From: an uncultured Bacteroidales bacterium
GTDB taxonomy: Bacteria > Bacteroidota > Bacteroidia > Bacteroidales > UBA932
NCBI GenBank assembly: GCA_944326305.1
Contig: CALVDL010000029.1
Coordinates: 1 to 35,714 of the forward strand
Length of the DNA: 35,714 nt
Direction of reading: 5' to 3'
Shown here: positions 25,460 through 32,922 of the stretch, piece after piece
How the letters are laid out: each line of letters opens with the position of its first letter
Numbering within the stretch: the stretch's first letter is position 1
Position numbers and translations under genes: made by a program
Notes under the pieces: model-generated
Told to the model about the DNA's origin: nothing
Database searches by the model: none
The model's input: only the letters and a program-made list of their open reading frames with translations

Positions 25460-26677
25460 ATGTGTAATTATTATGATTTTTCAAGTATGGATCAAATAGA
25501 GAATTTACTACAATTAATTCATAATATACAAAGTAAACATAGCGGCAATATTTCTAAAACAGGCCTTAATTTTAATATTTTCGAGATAATTGGTCTTACG
25601 ACCGAGGAGGTTCGAGTTCATTCTGCCTTTATAGCAAATCTGCTTAATCCTAAGGGAACTCATAATCAGAATTCAAAGTTTCTTGAACTATTTATTAAAA
25701 GATTTGGTTGTAGTAATATTGATATAAAAAAGACAAGCGTTGAATGTGAGAAATATATAGGAAGAAAAACTGACGATACTGGTGGACGTCTTGATATCGT
25801 TATCAGCGATTGCTCGAACACAATAATAATAGAAAATAAAATATATGCTTCAGATCAGCACAATCAATTGGTCAGGTATCACAAGTATGATGAAAAGGCA
25901 TTATTGCTATATCTTACGCTTGACGGAAGAGAGCCGTCAAAAGACAGTAAAAGAGATTTGACTTCTGGCGATTATAAATGCATTTCATATGCGACCGATA
26001 TTCTTACATGGCTAGAAGAATGTCAAGACTCAGTGAAAGACATATCGGTTATATATGAAGCAATAGGACAGTATATTGTTCTGATAAAAAATCTTACAAA
26101 CCAATCTATATATATACAAATGTCACAGGAAATTATTAAAACGATTTTTGGCAGTCAGGAAAATATTATGGCTGCTCTGGAAATTGTAAGGACATGGAAT
26201 TCAAAAGAAACAAAAGAATATGCCAGAAGATTATTTTGGCAATATCTTAAGGATCAGCTGATAAAAAGATTCAAAAAAATAGATATAAAACAATGCGATC
26301 GAAATAAAGGTAAAGATAAACTTTATGGACTTGATATTTTATTGTACGAGACAGATGAAGTCAAGTTTTACTGGAGGGTTGAAGCTGAATTCAATGTCTA
26401 TTTTGGTATTGTAATAAAAAATAAGGAAGGCGAATATATTACAAGTTCCGATAAACATTTCGAAGGATATCGTAAATTGTTAAAGGATAAGTTTGAAAAT
26501 TGGAACGAAAACTCTGATTACTTTTTATATTGGAGTTATCCTAATGGACAGCAGATTTCTTATAAGGACTTCAATGACACAAGATTTCTACTGCTTACAG
26601 ACGATAATAAACTAGTATCTGCCATTGCAGATGATTTATCTTTTGTCATGGATACCTTTGGAGACATACATAAATGA
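25460..26677 (+). CDS. PD-(D/E)XK nuclease family protein
   Basis: The 405-residue product matches the PDDEXK_4 type: EVRVHSAFIANLLNPKGTHNQ near residues 50-72, an acidic VECEKYIG, then GGRLDIVISD and IIIENKIYASDQHNQLVRY (about 108-140), where Asp in RLDI and Glu/Lys in ENK are the predicted catalytic residues. LLYLTLDGREPS and ISYATDILTWLEEC complete the core; the C-terminal half is an unassigned alpha/beta region. These proteins are widespread as solitary defence or mobile-element nucleases. The gene is markedly AT-rich relative to the operon downstream, pointing to separate acquisition. AAGGAGA lies 6 nt before the ATG, a clear Shine-Dalgarno. It is probably monocistronic. Confidence 0.82.
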   Translation: MCNYYDFSSMDQIENLLQLIHNIQSKHSGNISKTGLNFNIFEIIGLTTEEVRVHSAFIANLLNPKGTHNQNSKFLELFIKRFGCSNIDIKKTSVECEKYIGRKTDDTGGRLDIVISDCSNTIIIENKIYASDQHNQLVRYHKYDEKALLLYLTLDGREPSKDSKRDLTSGDYKCISYATDILTWLEECQDSVKDISVIYEAIGQYIVLIKNLTNQSIYIQMSQEIIKTIFGSQENIMAALEIVRTWNSKETKEYARRLFWQYLKDQLIKRFKKIDIKQCDRNKGKDKLYGLDILLYETDEVKFYWRVEAEFNVYFGIVIKNKEGEYITSSDKHFEGYRKLLKDKFENWNENSDYFLYWSYPNGQQISYKDFNDTRFLLLTDDNKLVSAIADDLSFVMDTFGDIHK

Positions 26678-26785
26678 TTTTACGTTTGATGACGTCCGGT
26701 CCGTTGCCACATAACCAAAGATGCGCTAACTATAGTGGGTGGCTATCGCCCGAAATAAGTAAAAAGTTTTTGATTTGAGCCACGG

Positions 26786-26811
26786 TTTGACATATCCCCG
26801 TATTTTCTTTG
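26786..26811 (+). promoter_or_regulatory. Shared element copy C, upstream of the exonuclease gene
   Basis: TTTGACATA, 9 nt, then TTTCTTTG, ending 32 nt before the start codon at 26844. The second half overlaps the left arm of the long inverted repeat at 26792-26839. Confidence 0.6.
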
Positions 26812-26839
26812 TACCTGACAACAGAAAATACGGGGATAT
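26792..26839. promoter_or_regulatory. Perfect 17-bp inverted repeat just before the exonuclease start
   Basis: Arms at 26792-26808 and 26823-26839 (core ccccgtattttct and its complement) enclose a 14-nt loop, and the right arm ends 4 nt before the ATG. The ribosome-binding region would lie in the stem, so it may control translation or act as an operator. Confidence 0.7.
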
Positions 26840-26843
26840 ACTT

Positions 26844-27350
26844 ATGAATAAGAAAGATTTTGCAGCAATAGATTTTGAGACAGCCAACGAGTGCCGCTCC
26901 AGTGTGTGCAGTGTAGGGGTTGTCATTGTGAGGAACGGCCGGATAGCGGACAAGTTCTATAGCCTTATTCATCCGGTTCCGAACCATTACTCATATTGGA
27001 ATACTCAAGTTCACGGTTTGACGGAAGATTCGACAAAGACGGCACCAGCCTTTCCTGAAGTATGGACGCATGTCAGTTCTCTTATAGGTGATCTGCCGTT
27101 GGTAGCGCACAACAGCCCTTTCGATGAGGGGTGCTTGAAAGCCGTCTTCGGCGTGTATGGAATGACATATCCGGACTATCGTTTTCACTGTACCTGCAGG
27201 GCATCCAGAGCCGTTTTAGGTAAGACTATTCCGAACCATCAGCTACAGACAGTAGCTCAATATTGCGGTTATGATTTGAAGCATCATCACCATGCCCTGG
27301 CTGATGCAGAAGCCTGTGCCCGTATTGCGATGGAATTACTTGATTTTTGA
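26844..27350 (+). CDS. DEDDh-type 3'-5' exonuclease (DnaQ-like)
   Basis: The 168-residue product has the three exonuclease motifs: AAIDFETA (D10/E12 region), LVAHNSPFDEGCL (motif II Asp) and HHHHALADAEA (motif III His and Asp). It resembles standalone DNA polymerase III epsilon-type proofreading or RNase T-type enzymes acting on 3' ends of DNA or RNA. It contains no polymerase-binding or BRCT extension. I chose the ATG at 26844 because the conserved domain starts there and the upstream frame runs through the inverted repeat and the promoter. It is monocistronic within the island and shares the promoter-like element with its neighbours, hinting at joint control with the nuclease and phosphatases. 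Confidence 0.88.
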   Translation: MNKKDFAAIDFETANECRSSVCSVGVVIVRNGRIADKFYSLIHPVPNHYSYWNTQVHGLTEDSTKTAPAFPEVWTHVSSLIGDLPLVAHNSPFDEGCLKAVFGVYGMTYPDYRFHCTCRASRAVLGKTIPNHQLQTVAQYCGYDLKHHHHALADAEACARIAMELLDF

Positions 27351-27392
27351 TTCCATACAATCGTACTGATTATACTAAATCGTATGTCAGGA

Positions 27393-27418
27393 TTTGGCAT
27401 AGTATTGTGTTTTCTTTG
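27393..27418 (+). promoter_or_regulatory. Shared element copy D, upstream of a small ORF
   Basis: TTTGGCATA, 9 nt, then TTTCTTTG, ending 11 nt before an ATG at 27430. It is the only copy not next to a long gene. Confidence 0.55.
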
Positions 27419-27429
27419 TCTTAAATAGC

Positions 27430-27525
27430 ATGAGTCGATGGCAAGTGTATCTTGGTTCGGCGAATCTGACGGGTGCCGGCATTCCCGGCTTTGGAGTGTT
27501 TCCAGCAGCCATATGTAACTTTTGA
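27430..27525 (+). CDS. Small ORF of 31 residues behind a shared promoter-like element
   Basis: The ATG at 27430 opens MSRWQVYLGSANLTGAGIPG and stops at 27523-27525. The only support is the element copy D directly upstream. The string GSANLT recalls the phospholipase D active-site motif, but the peptide is far too short for that fold and has no His-Lys motif. It may be a small protein, a leader peptide, or the start of a gene whose rest was lost. Low confidence. Confidence 0.3.
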   Translation: MSRWQVYLGSANLTGAGIPGFGVFPAAICNF

Positions 27526-27729
27526 AATAATTGCTCGCCATAGCAGTTCCTGTTCCAGAATAAAAATTATAATCGAATATAGATATTTATCGCAAATATA
27601 TGGGGAGCTTCGGCAAAATTCCGGCAGATTTAGATTATGAGAAAAATATCAGTGATTATTGCTGAAGCCGGTGATAAACTGATTATATTTTTTGTCCTGT
27701 TATGTATGAATGATTGAGATGTGCTGCAG

Positions 27730-27755
27730 TTTGGCACAGGTGGTGACTATCTTTG
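27730..27755 (+). promoter_or_regulatory. Shared element copy E, promoter-like element of the five-gene operon
   Basis: TTTGGCACA, 9 nt, then TATCTTTG, ending 18 nt before the phosphatase start codon at 27774. Confidence 0.65.
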
Positions 27756-27773
27756 TGTGAAAAATCATCTATG

Positions 27774-28322
27774 ATGGTACAGATACACACACTTTCGGTC
27801 GCCGACTTCAAGCACACGATGCGGAACAATGATTTGTACGACAGTACAATAGAGTCCATGCCGGAACTTGCCGTCATATCGATAGGCAATTCCTTTGACG
27901 ATTTCGACCCTGATGACATCTTTTCCAACGGTCCTTCATCGAGATGGTTTGCCCGTCGGCACAGGAATGTCCTGAACATGACATTTGACGACATCACTTC
28001 GCCGGAGAAATGGCAGCTCCTCTCGCAGTTTGGAAATTCCCGGCACTCTGATGATTCGTCCGGAAACGTTTCTGCAGAGAAGGATTACGTCCTCTTTGAC
28101 CAGGATATGGCCAGGGAAATTGCGGACTTCGTGGATGCCAACCATGAGGCTCGCACATGGATTGTCCACTGCAGTGCCGGCATCAGCCGCAGCGGTGCCG
28201 TTTCCCGTTGGCTGAAGGATTGGCTCAAGTTCAAATACGGCGTTGATGCCGTGAATGTGGACGGCAAATATGCCATCCCGAATTCCCATGTCCTTTCTGA
28301 GCTGAACAGGATGTTTTATTGA
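27774..28322 (+). CDS. Protein tyrosine/dual-specificity-type phosphatase (copy 2), first gene of the operon
   Basis: The 182-residue product has the HCSAGISRSG loop with Cys133 and Arg139 in the CX5R pattern, and MTFDDIT as the likely general-acid loop. It closely resembles the product at 24077 in the N-terminal 30 residues and across the catalytic half; the variable part lies between the Asp loop and YVLFD (about residues 78-105). The ATG at 27774 aligns with the start of copy 1; an ATG three nt earlier and a GTG farther up are less likely. Its stop overlaps the start of the SNF2 gene in TGATG. A phosphatase heading an operon with a DNA translocase and an AAA+/VWA pair suggests control of the machine by dephosphorylation; this is inference. 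Confidence 0.82.
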   Translation: MVQIHTLSVADFKHTMRNNDLYDSTIESMPELAVISIGNSFDDFDPDDIFSNGPSSRWFARRHRNVLNMTFDDITSPEKWQLLSQFGNSRHSDDSSGNVSAEKDYVLFDQDMAREIADFVDANHEARTWIVHCSAGISRSGAVSRWLKDWLKFKYGVDAVNVDGKYAIPNSHVLSELNRMFY

Positions 28323-31300
28323 TGGTCATGTGTTCCGTTCGTATGTCAGGAAAGCTGTCTGAATTTTTCCCGGATTTGAATTTAATGGATTTCAAACTGC
28401 TGTGCTTCATCGCATGGCTGGGAGAAATTCCCGATCCCGGAGTATTGAAGGCGTTGACCGGTATTTTGGCGCATAAAAAGTCGGACATATTGTCCGGCAT
28501 TGACAGGCTGAAGCCCTGCGGGTATCTTTGTGAAAACGGGGTCTCACCCGAATATTTCTTTCATGCAGTGGAGGCTATGCTGGAATGCAGGCCTCAGTGG
28601 GAGGATGAGTTTTCCAAGACTGATTGCTTCAGGTATGAGAGTTCAGTGTACCTGTGGACATTTGCAAAATATGTCGCATTGAAAGATTTTTCAGTGGCAG
28701 CGGCATTGCCGCGTAACCAATATGTGACTGATTCTTCATTGCATCTTGAAAGATATGCGGGAGAGGCGATATGTGAAGAAGGTCATGAAGAACTGATTTA
28801 TGCGTTAGCCGACAAGGAGAGAAACGCATTGTTCGGGCATGTATTGTACCGTCGTCTCAGGAAGGATTGCATTGATGAAGAATTTTTGTCACATATACAG
28901 CATCTTTCGGAAAAATATCTGCCCGGGAATCAAGAGGTCATTGAAGAGATAGAGGCATACCGCTATCTGGCGGCAGGAATGCAGCCGCAGTTTCCGCTCA
29001 ACGGGCGCAGCCAATGGAAATATTGCTGTGATGCAATCCGTGACCTGTATCTTGGCAATCTGCACGGGGCCTTGAAAGGCTTTGTGGCGGCCTTAAAGGA
29101 ACATGACAGGCAAAGTGAGGCCAAGGGAGCCTTTGAGAATCCGCTGCTTGCATTTTTCTATGCGATATGTCTTGTCCGCTGCACTGAATCTCCGGACTTT
29201 GCAGAAGACGGTACTGTAGTCGCTTTGAGGCAGAATCTCCTTAAAAGCAGGCTTGTCTATTTCGGAAAGGAGCTGTCCGCCTTCAGGATTCTGCTCACAT
29301 ATTCCCAGCCGCAATATCGTAACGGCGGAGAGTTTGTCGCAAGGGAAATCGAACGGATGATTCAGGAAGACGGCTGCTGCCTGACAAGAATATTTGCAGA
29401 CATTCTTGTCCGGTATTTCCGGTGTGAGAGACTCGTTCCGGAAAGCGGATGCCAATGCCATATATCCGTATTCAGATTTGAACTGTCATCGTATTGTCCG
29501 CTTCATCCCGATGAAAGGAACTGGTTGAAGGGCATATATGGGACTGTACCGCTGCTGGATATGGTCAAACGGAAAGAAGGCTGGGAATATGTCTTCTCAG
29601 ATATCAGCAGGAGTATTCTTTCCGACATAAAACCTGAAAAAAGAATAATCTATTTCCTTGACGGACTTGACATTTCCGGAATAATTGAACAGACCGGAAC
29701 TGATGACGGAGGATGGAATTCAGGCACATTGCTGTCATTGCAGAAGTTTCTGGCAGAGGGATATGACTCCATGTCGGATGTTGACAAGAAGATAGCCTGG
29801 GAACTGTGCCGCCGAAGTCCTGGGCGCCGGGATGCAGATATATTGCTGGCCTGCCTTCCTGAACCGGACCGGGTCTTCAAAGGCCAGGCGTATCCTTATA
29901 TGTATCCGTATGAGCCTGTCTCTGTCTGTCATGAGCTCCCTTATGTCCAATTCAGGGCCGAAGGGGATTCGATATCCGTAGTGTCCAATGTCAGATACGA
30001 GGACTTGACGGGAGGGTCATGCAGCCGGACTGTGGTGAAAGAGGACGGAACTTATGTGACAGTGTCTTTTGACGGCCGTCAGAGGGATATTCTGGCCGGT
30101 CTCTTGTCGTCAGGTCCGTTGCCGGTCCGGGCGTCATCTGATATCAGGATGCTCGCTGGGAAATTGTCCGGAATATTGGATATCAGACTGGATATTCCGC
30201 CGGCTGATCCCGCGCAGACTGTGGAAGGGTCTGGTATGATAGCAGTCAGGATAATCCCCGACGGCAGGAAAGCGTACCATGTGCATATATCTTCAGCTCC
30301 GCTGCCGGAAGGCAATTTGAGGTTCAATCCCGGATATGGGGACGAAATGGTCGCCTTGCAGACGGCAGATGGCCTGAAAATGGTGCAAAGGAATCTTCAG
30401 GCAGAGTCGGAAAATTATGAAAGACTGCAGGACTTCATAATGGAAAGCATCGGCGATGTCTTTGCCGGAAGGCAGAGGCTCGAATCCGGTTCCCCGGAAT
30501 CCGTTTTGAAGCTGCTGGAATTCATAATGAATCACGGAGACTTTTATTTTGCAGAGTGGCCGGAAGGAGGAACATTGAAATTATGCGGCACCTTAACCAC
30601 ATCAGACATCAATGTCCAGGTGCAATCATGTATGGACTGGTTCAAAGTGGAAGGGACTGTAAGCATCCCCGGAAGCACATTGTCATATGAGGACCTGCTT
30701 CTTCAGGGTTGTGAGGACGGTATAGAAGGATATGTCAGGATTAAGGAGAACGAGTATGTCAAATTGTCCGATATGTTGAGGAAGCATATCAGGAAAATGG
30801 ATTCCATCCTTTCTGATGCAGCGAAAAAAAAGGGGGTCTGCCGTATTGAAAAATATGATGTCGGACTTCTTGCGGACATACTCGGCCAGGACGGCGGCCT
30901 TCATGCCGAATTGGACGAGAAATTCATGGGGCTGCTTGACAGGATGGAGACCATATACCGGAATGAAGTCCAGGTTCCGGACGGACTGTGCGCCGAGCTC
31001 AGAGATTATCAGAAAAAAGGTTTTGCATGGCTCGTCAGACTGTCGGAATGGGGCGCAGGGGCATGTCTCGCTGATGACATGGGGCTGGGAAAGACACTTC
31101 AGACCATAGCCATGCTTCTTTACAGAAAAGACAGGGGACCTTCATTGGTGGTTGCTCCGAAATCTGTACTGCATAACTGGAAACATGAGATCAGAAGATT
31201 CGCTCCTGGTCTTGAACCTGTGATGATGGCAGCGGAGAAGGACGGAAGGAAAATGGTGCAGGAGGCCGGACCGGGTGATGTGATCATTGTAAGCTACGGA

Positions 31301-32383
31301 ATGCTGGTCAGCCGGTCAGCAATCCTTTCCTCCAGGACATGGAATGTGGTCTGTCTTGATGAGGCGCACTATATAAAGAACAGGGCCACCAGGGCATCCA
31401 GGGCGGCAATGAATCTGAAATCCGATGCAAGAGTCATACTTACGGGAACTCCGCTCCAGAATCATCTCGGAGAATTGTGGAATCTGTTCCAGTTCATAAA
31501 TCCAGGCATGCTGGGTCCGTGGCCGCATTTTATGGATAAGTATATCCGGTCTCCTTTCGACGGTGACAAGGAGCGGGAATTGAGGGAGAGGATTTCTCCG
31601 TTTGTACTGAGAAGAAGCAAGCACGAGGTTCTTGACGAACTTCCGGAGAAGATTTCGTACGAAAAGATGGTTACACTTTCACCGGAGGAAATGCAGATTT
31701 ATGAAAAGACCAGACATGATGCCGAGGTGAAGTTCAAGAGACACAAGACGGCAGCTGAAAGGGAAGAAGCCAATGCACTTGATCTGTCTTTCTTCCGTGA
31801 GCTGATGAGACTCCGCCAGCTGTCTGACTCTGTCTCACTTGCCTTTCCTGAATGGACTCGGGGGTCATCGAAAATATCCGCGCTGAAAGACATGGTGCTG
31901 ACATTGGGAGCAGACAGCTCCAACAGGACCATAATATTCAGCCAGTTTACCGGATTCCTCTCCCAAATCAGAGTGATGATGGCTGAGACCGGCATGGAAT
32001 ACTTCTATCTTGACGGACAGACGCCGGAAGACGAAAGGGACAGACTTGTCTGCAAGTTTCAGAAAGGGGAGTGCCGTTTCTTTCTCATCAGCCTGATGGC
32101 CGGCGGTTTCGGGCTCAATCTGACGGCTGCGAACCATGTGATACTCATGGAACCCTGGTGGAATCCTGCAGTGGAGGAACAGGCTGCGGACAGAGCATAC
32201 AGGATAGGCCAGAGCAGGAATGTCACTGTCATCCGGCTTGTGAGTGCCAATACGATAGAGGAGAAGATGCTGCGGCTGCATGAGAAGAAAAGGATGATGT
32301 CAGACAGTGTGCTTGCCGGGACATTTGCAGGCGCATCTTTGACAATGGATGAAATATTGGACATGATTTCTCCATACAGATGA
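28322..32383 (+). CDS. SNF2-family DEAH helicase/DNA translocase, large
   Basis: The product has about 1353 residues. The C-terminal ~450 are a complete SNF2/Rad54-type motor: motif I DDMGLGKT (Lys924), motif II DEAH (1013-1016), LTGTPLQNHLGELWNLF (motif III), FVLRRSKHEVLDELP, IIFSQFTGF (motif IV), GGFGLNLT (motif V) and RAYRIGQ (motif VI, R1294). These proteins move along double-stranded DNA and remodel bound proteins rather than unwinding it. The N-terminal ~880 residues are unassigned; a Cys/His group GCQCHI...YCPLH near residue 376-395 resembles a degenerate SWIM finger but does not match strictly. It starts at an ATG overlapping the previous stop (TGATG) and ends overlapping the next gene (ATGA). 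Confidence 0.9.
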   Translation: MVMCSVRMSGKLSEFFPDLNLMDFKLLCFIAWLGEIPDPGVLKALTGILAHKKSDILSGIDRLKPCGYLCENGVSPEYFFHAVEAMLECRPQWEDEFSKTDCFRYESSVYLWTFAKYVALKDFSVAAALPRNQYVTDSSLHLERYAGEAICEEGHEELIYALADKERNALFGHVLYRRLRKDCIDEEFLSHIQHLSEKYLPGNQEVIEEIEAYRYLAAGMQPQFPLNGRSQWKYCCDAIRDLYLGNLHGALKGFVAALKEHDRQSEAKGAFENPLLAFFYAICLVRCTESPDFAEDGTVVALRQNLLKSRLVYFGKELSAFRILLTYSQPQYRNGGEFVAREIERMIQEDGCCLTRIFADILVRYFRCERLVPESGCQCHISVFRFELSSYCPLHPDERNWLKGIYGTVPLLDMVKRKEGWEYVFSDISRSILSDIKPEKRIIYFLDGLDISGIIEQTGTDDGGWNSGTLLSLQKFLAEGYDSMSDVDKKIAWELCRRSPGRRDADILLACLPEPDRVFKGQAYPYMYPYEPVSVCHELPYVQFRAEGDSISVVSNVRYEDLTGGSCSRTVVKEDGTYVTVSFDGRQRDILAGLLSSGPLPVRASSDIRMLAGKLSGILDIRLDIPPADPAQTVEGSGMIAVRIIPDGRKAYHVHISSAPLPEGNLRFNPGYGDEMVALQTADGLKMVQRNLQAESENYERLQDFIMESIGDVFAGRQRLESGSPESVLKLLEFIMNHGDFYFAEWPEGGTLKLCGTLTTSDINVQVQSCMDWFKVEGTVSIPGSTLSYEDLLLQGCEDGIEGYVRIKENEYVKLSDMLRKHIRKMDSILSDAAKKKGVCRIEKYDVGLLADILGQDGGLHAELDEKFMGLLDRMETIYRNEVQVPDGLCAELRDYQKKGFAWLVRLSEWGAGACLADDMGLGKTLQTIAMLLYRKDRGPSLVVAPKSVLHNWKHEIRRFAPGLEPVMMAAEKDGRKMVQEAGPGDVIIVSYGMLVSRSAILSSRTWNVVCLDEAHYIKNRATRASRAAMNLKSDARVILTGTPLQNHLGELWNLFQFINPGMLGPWPHFMDKYIRSPFDGDKERELRERISPFVLRRSKHEVLDELPEKISYEKMVTLSPEEMQIYEKTRHDAEVKFKRHKTAAEREEANALDLSFFRELMRLRQLSDSVSLAFPEWTRGSSKISALKDMVLTLGADSSNRTIIFSQFTGFLSQIRVMMAETGMEYFYLDGQTPEDERDRLVCKFQKGECRFFLISLMAGGFGLNLTAANHVILMEPWWNPAVEEQAADRAYRIGQSRNVTVIRLVSANTIEEKMLRLHEKKRMMSDSVLAGTFAGASLTMDEILDMISPYR

Positions 32384-32922
32384 TTGTTCGGGAGGAAAGA
32401 AGTATGGGTGATTTCAGAAATGTATTGGAAGAGGAAATGAGCCTGCTTCTGGAGGGCTCGGGAATGAGGGTATTCATTTTGGAAGATGAGAATGAGTACA
32501 CGGCGGAACTTGTCATGCCCCTTGAGTTCAAGGTGTCATACTCATTGGAAAAGACTGATGAGGTATTGGCAAAGATGACAGGGATGGTACCGTCCGTACT
32601 GACATTCAAGGACAGGTATATGGACGGGGCACTGGATCCTGATACGGGACCTCTGTTTCTGGGCATGCCCGGGGTGTTCTCGTTTCTTACAGATGAGCCG
32701 GACAACAGATGCATGCGTCTGATTGGTATCATTATGGAGAAGACATTCGGGCGCAGGAACATATTTTCAGTGACTCTGAATGAAGACAATGCGTGTGTCC
32801 ATACAAGGGCAGGGCGCTTCTATGTCAAATATACTGCAATGAATGTCAGCATAAAGGAGGAAATGGCACTGATGAGCAGACATATGAGGTTACCATTGAG
32901 AAAAAGGTCAGGAAAGAGATGA
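32380..32922 (+). CDS. Operon protein of unknown family (180 residues)
   Basis: This small acidic protein between the helicase and the AAA+ ATPase shows no motif I recognise. It begins MIVREERSMGDF; FRNVLEEEMSLLLEG looks helical, and later segments (AELVMPLEFKVSY, IFSVTLNEDN, GRFYVKYTA) look like beta strands. The ATG at 32380 overlaps the helicase stop by four nt; an ATG at 32404 preceded by GGGAGGAAAG is an alternative start. It ends in ATGA overlap with the ravA-like gene. Conserved placement inside a coupled operon suggests a dedicated adaptor or specificity subunit, but the role is unknown. Confidence 0.75.
   Translation: MIVREERSMGDFRNVLEEEMSLLLEGSGMRVFILEDENEYTAELVMPLEFKVSYSLEKTDEVLAKMTGMVPSVLTFKDRYMDGALDPDTGPLFLGMPGVFSFLTDEPDNRCMRLIGIIMEKTFGRRNIFSVTLNEDNACVHTRAGRFYVKYTAMNVSIKEEMALMSRHMRLPLRKRSGKR

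Larger units (their letters stand above)
27351..27773. other. Intergenic stretch between the exonuclease gene and the five-gene operon
   Basis: This 423-nt stretch contains two copies of the shared element (27393-27418 and 27730-27755) and one small ORF after the first copy. The part from about 27530 to 27720 is AT-rich with nothing recognisable. Confidence 0.5.

Noticed and set aside
27430..27525. Phospholipase D active-site motif (GSANLT) in the small ORF
   Set aside because: The peptide is only 31 residues and has no upstream HxK motif, so it cannot form the fold. The match is probably chance.
25392..27755. The TTTGGCAC elements as sigma-54 promoters
   Set aside because: The -24 half looks similar, but the required GC at -12 with fixed spacing is missing in every copy.
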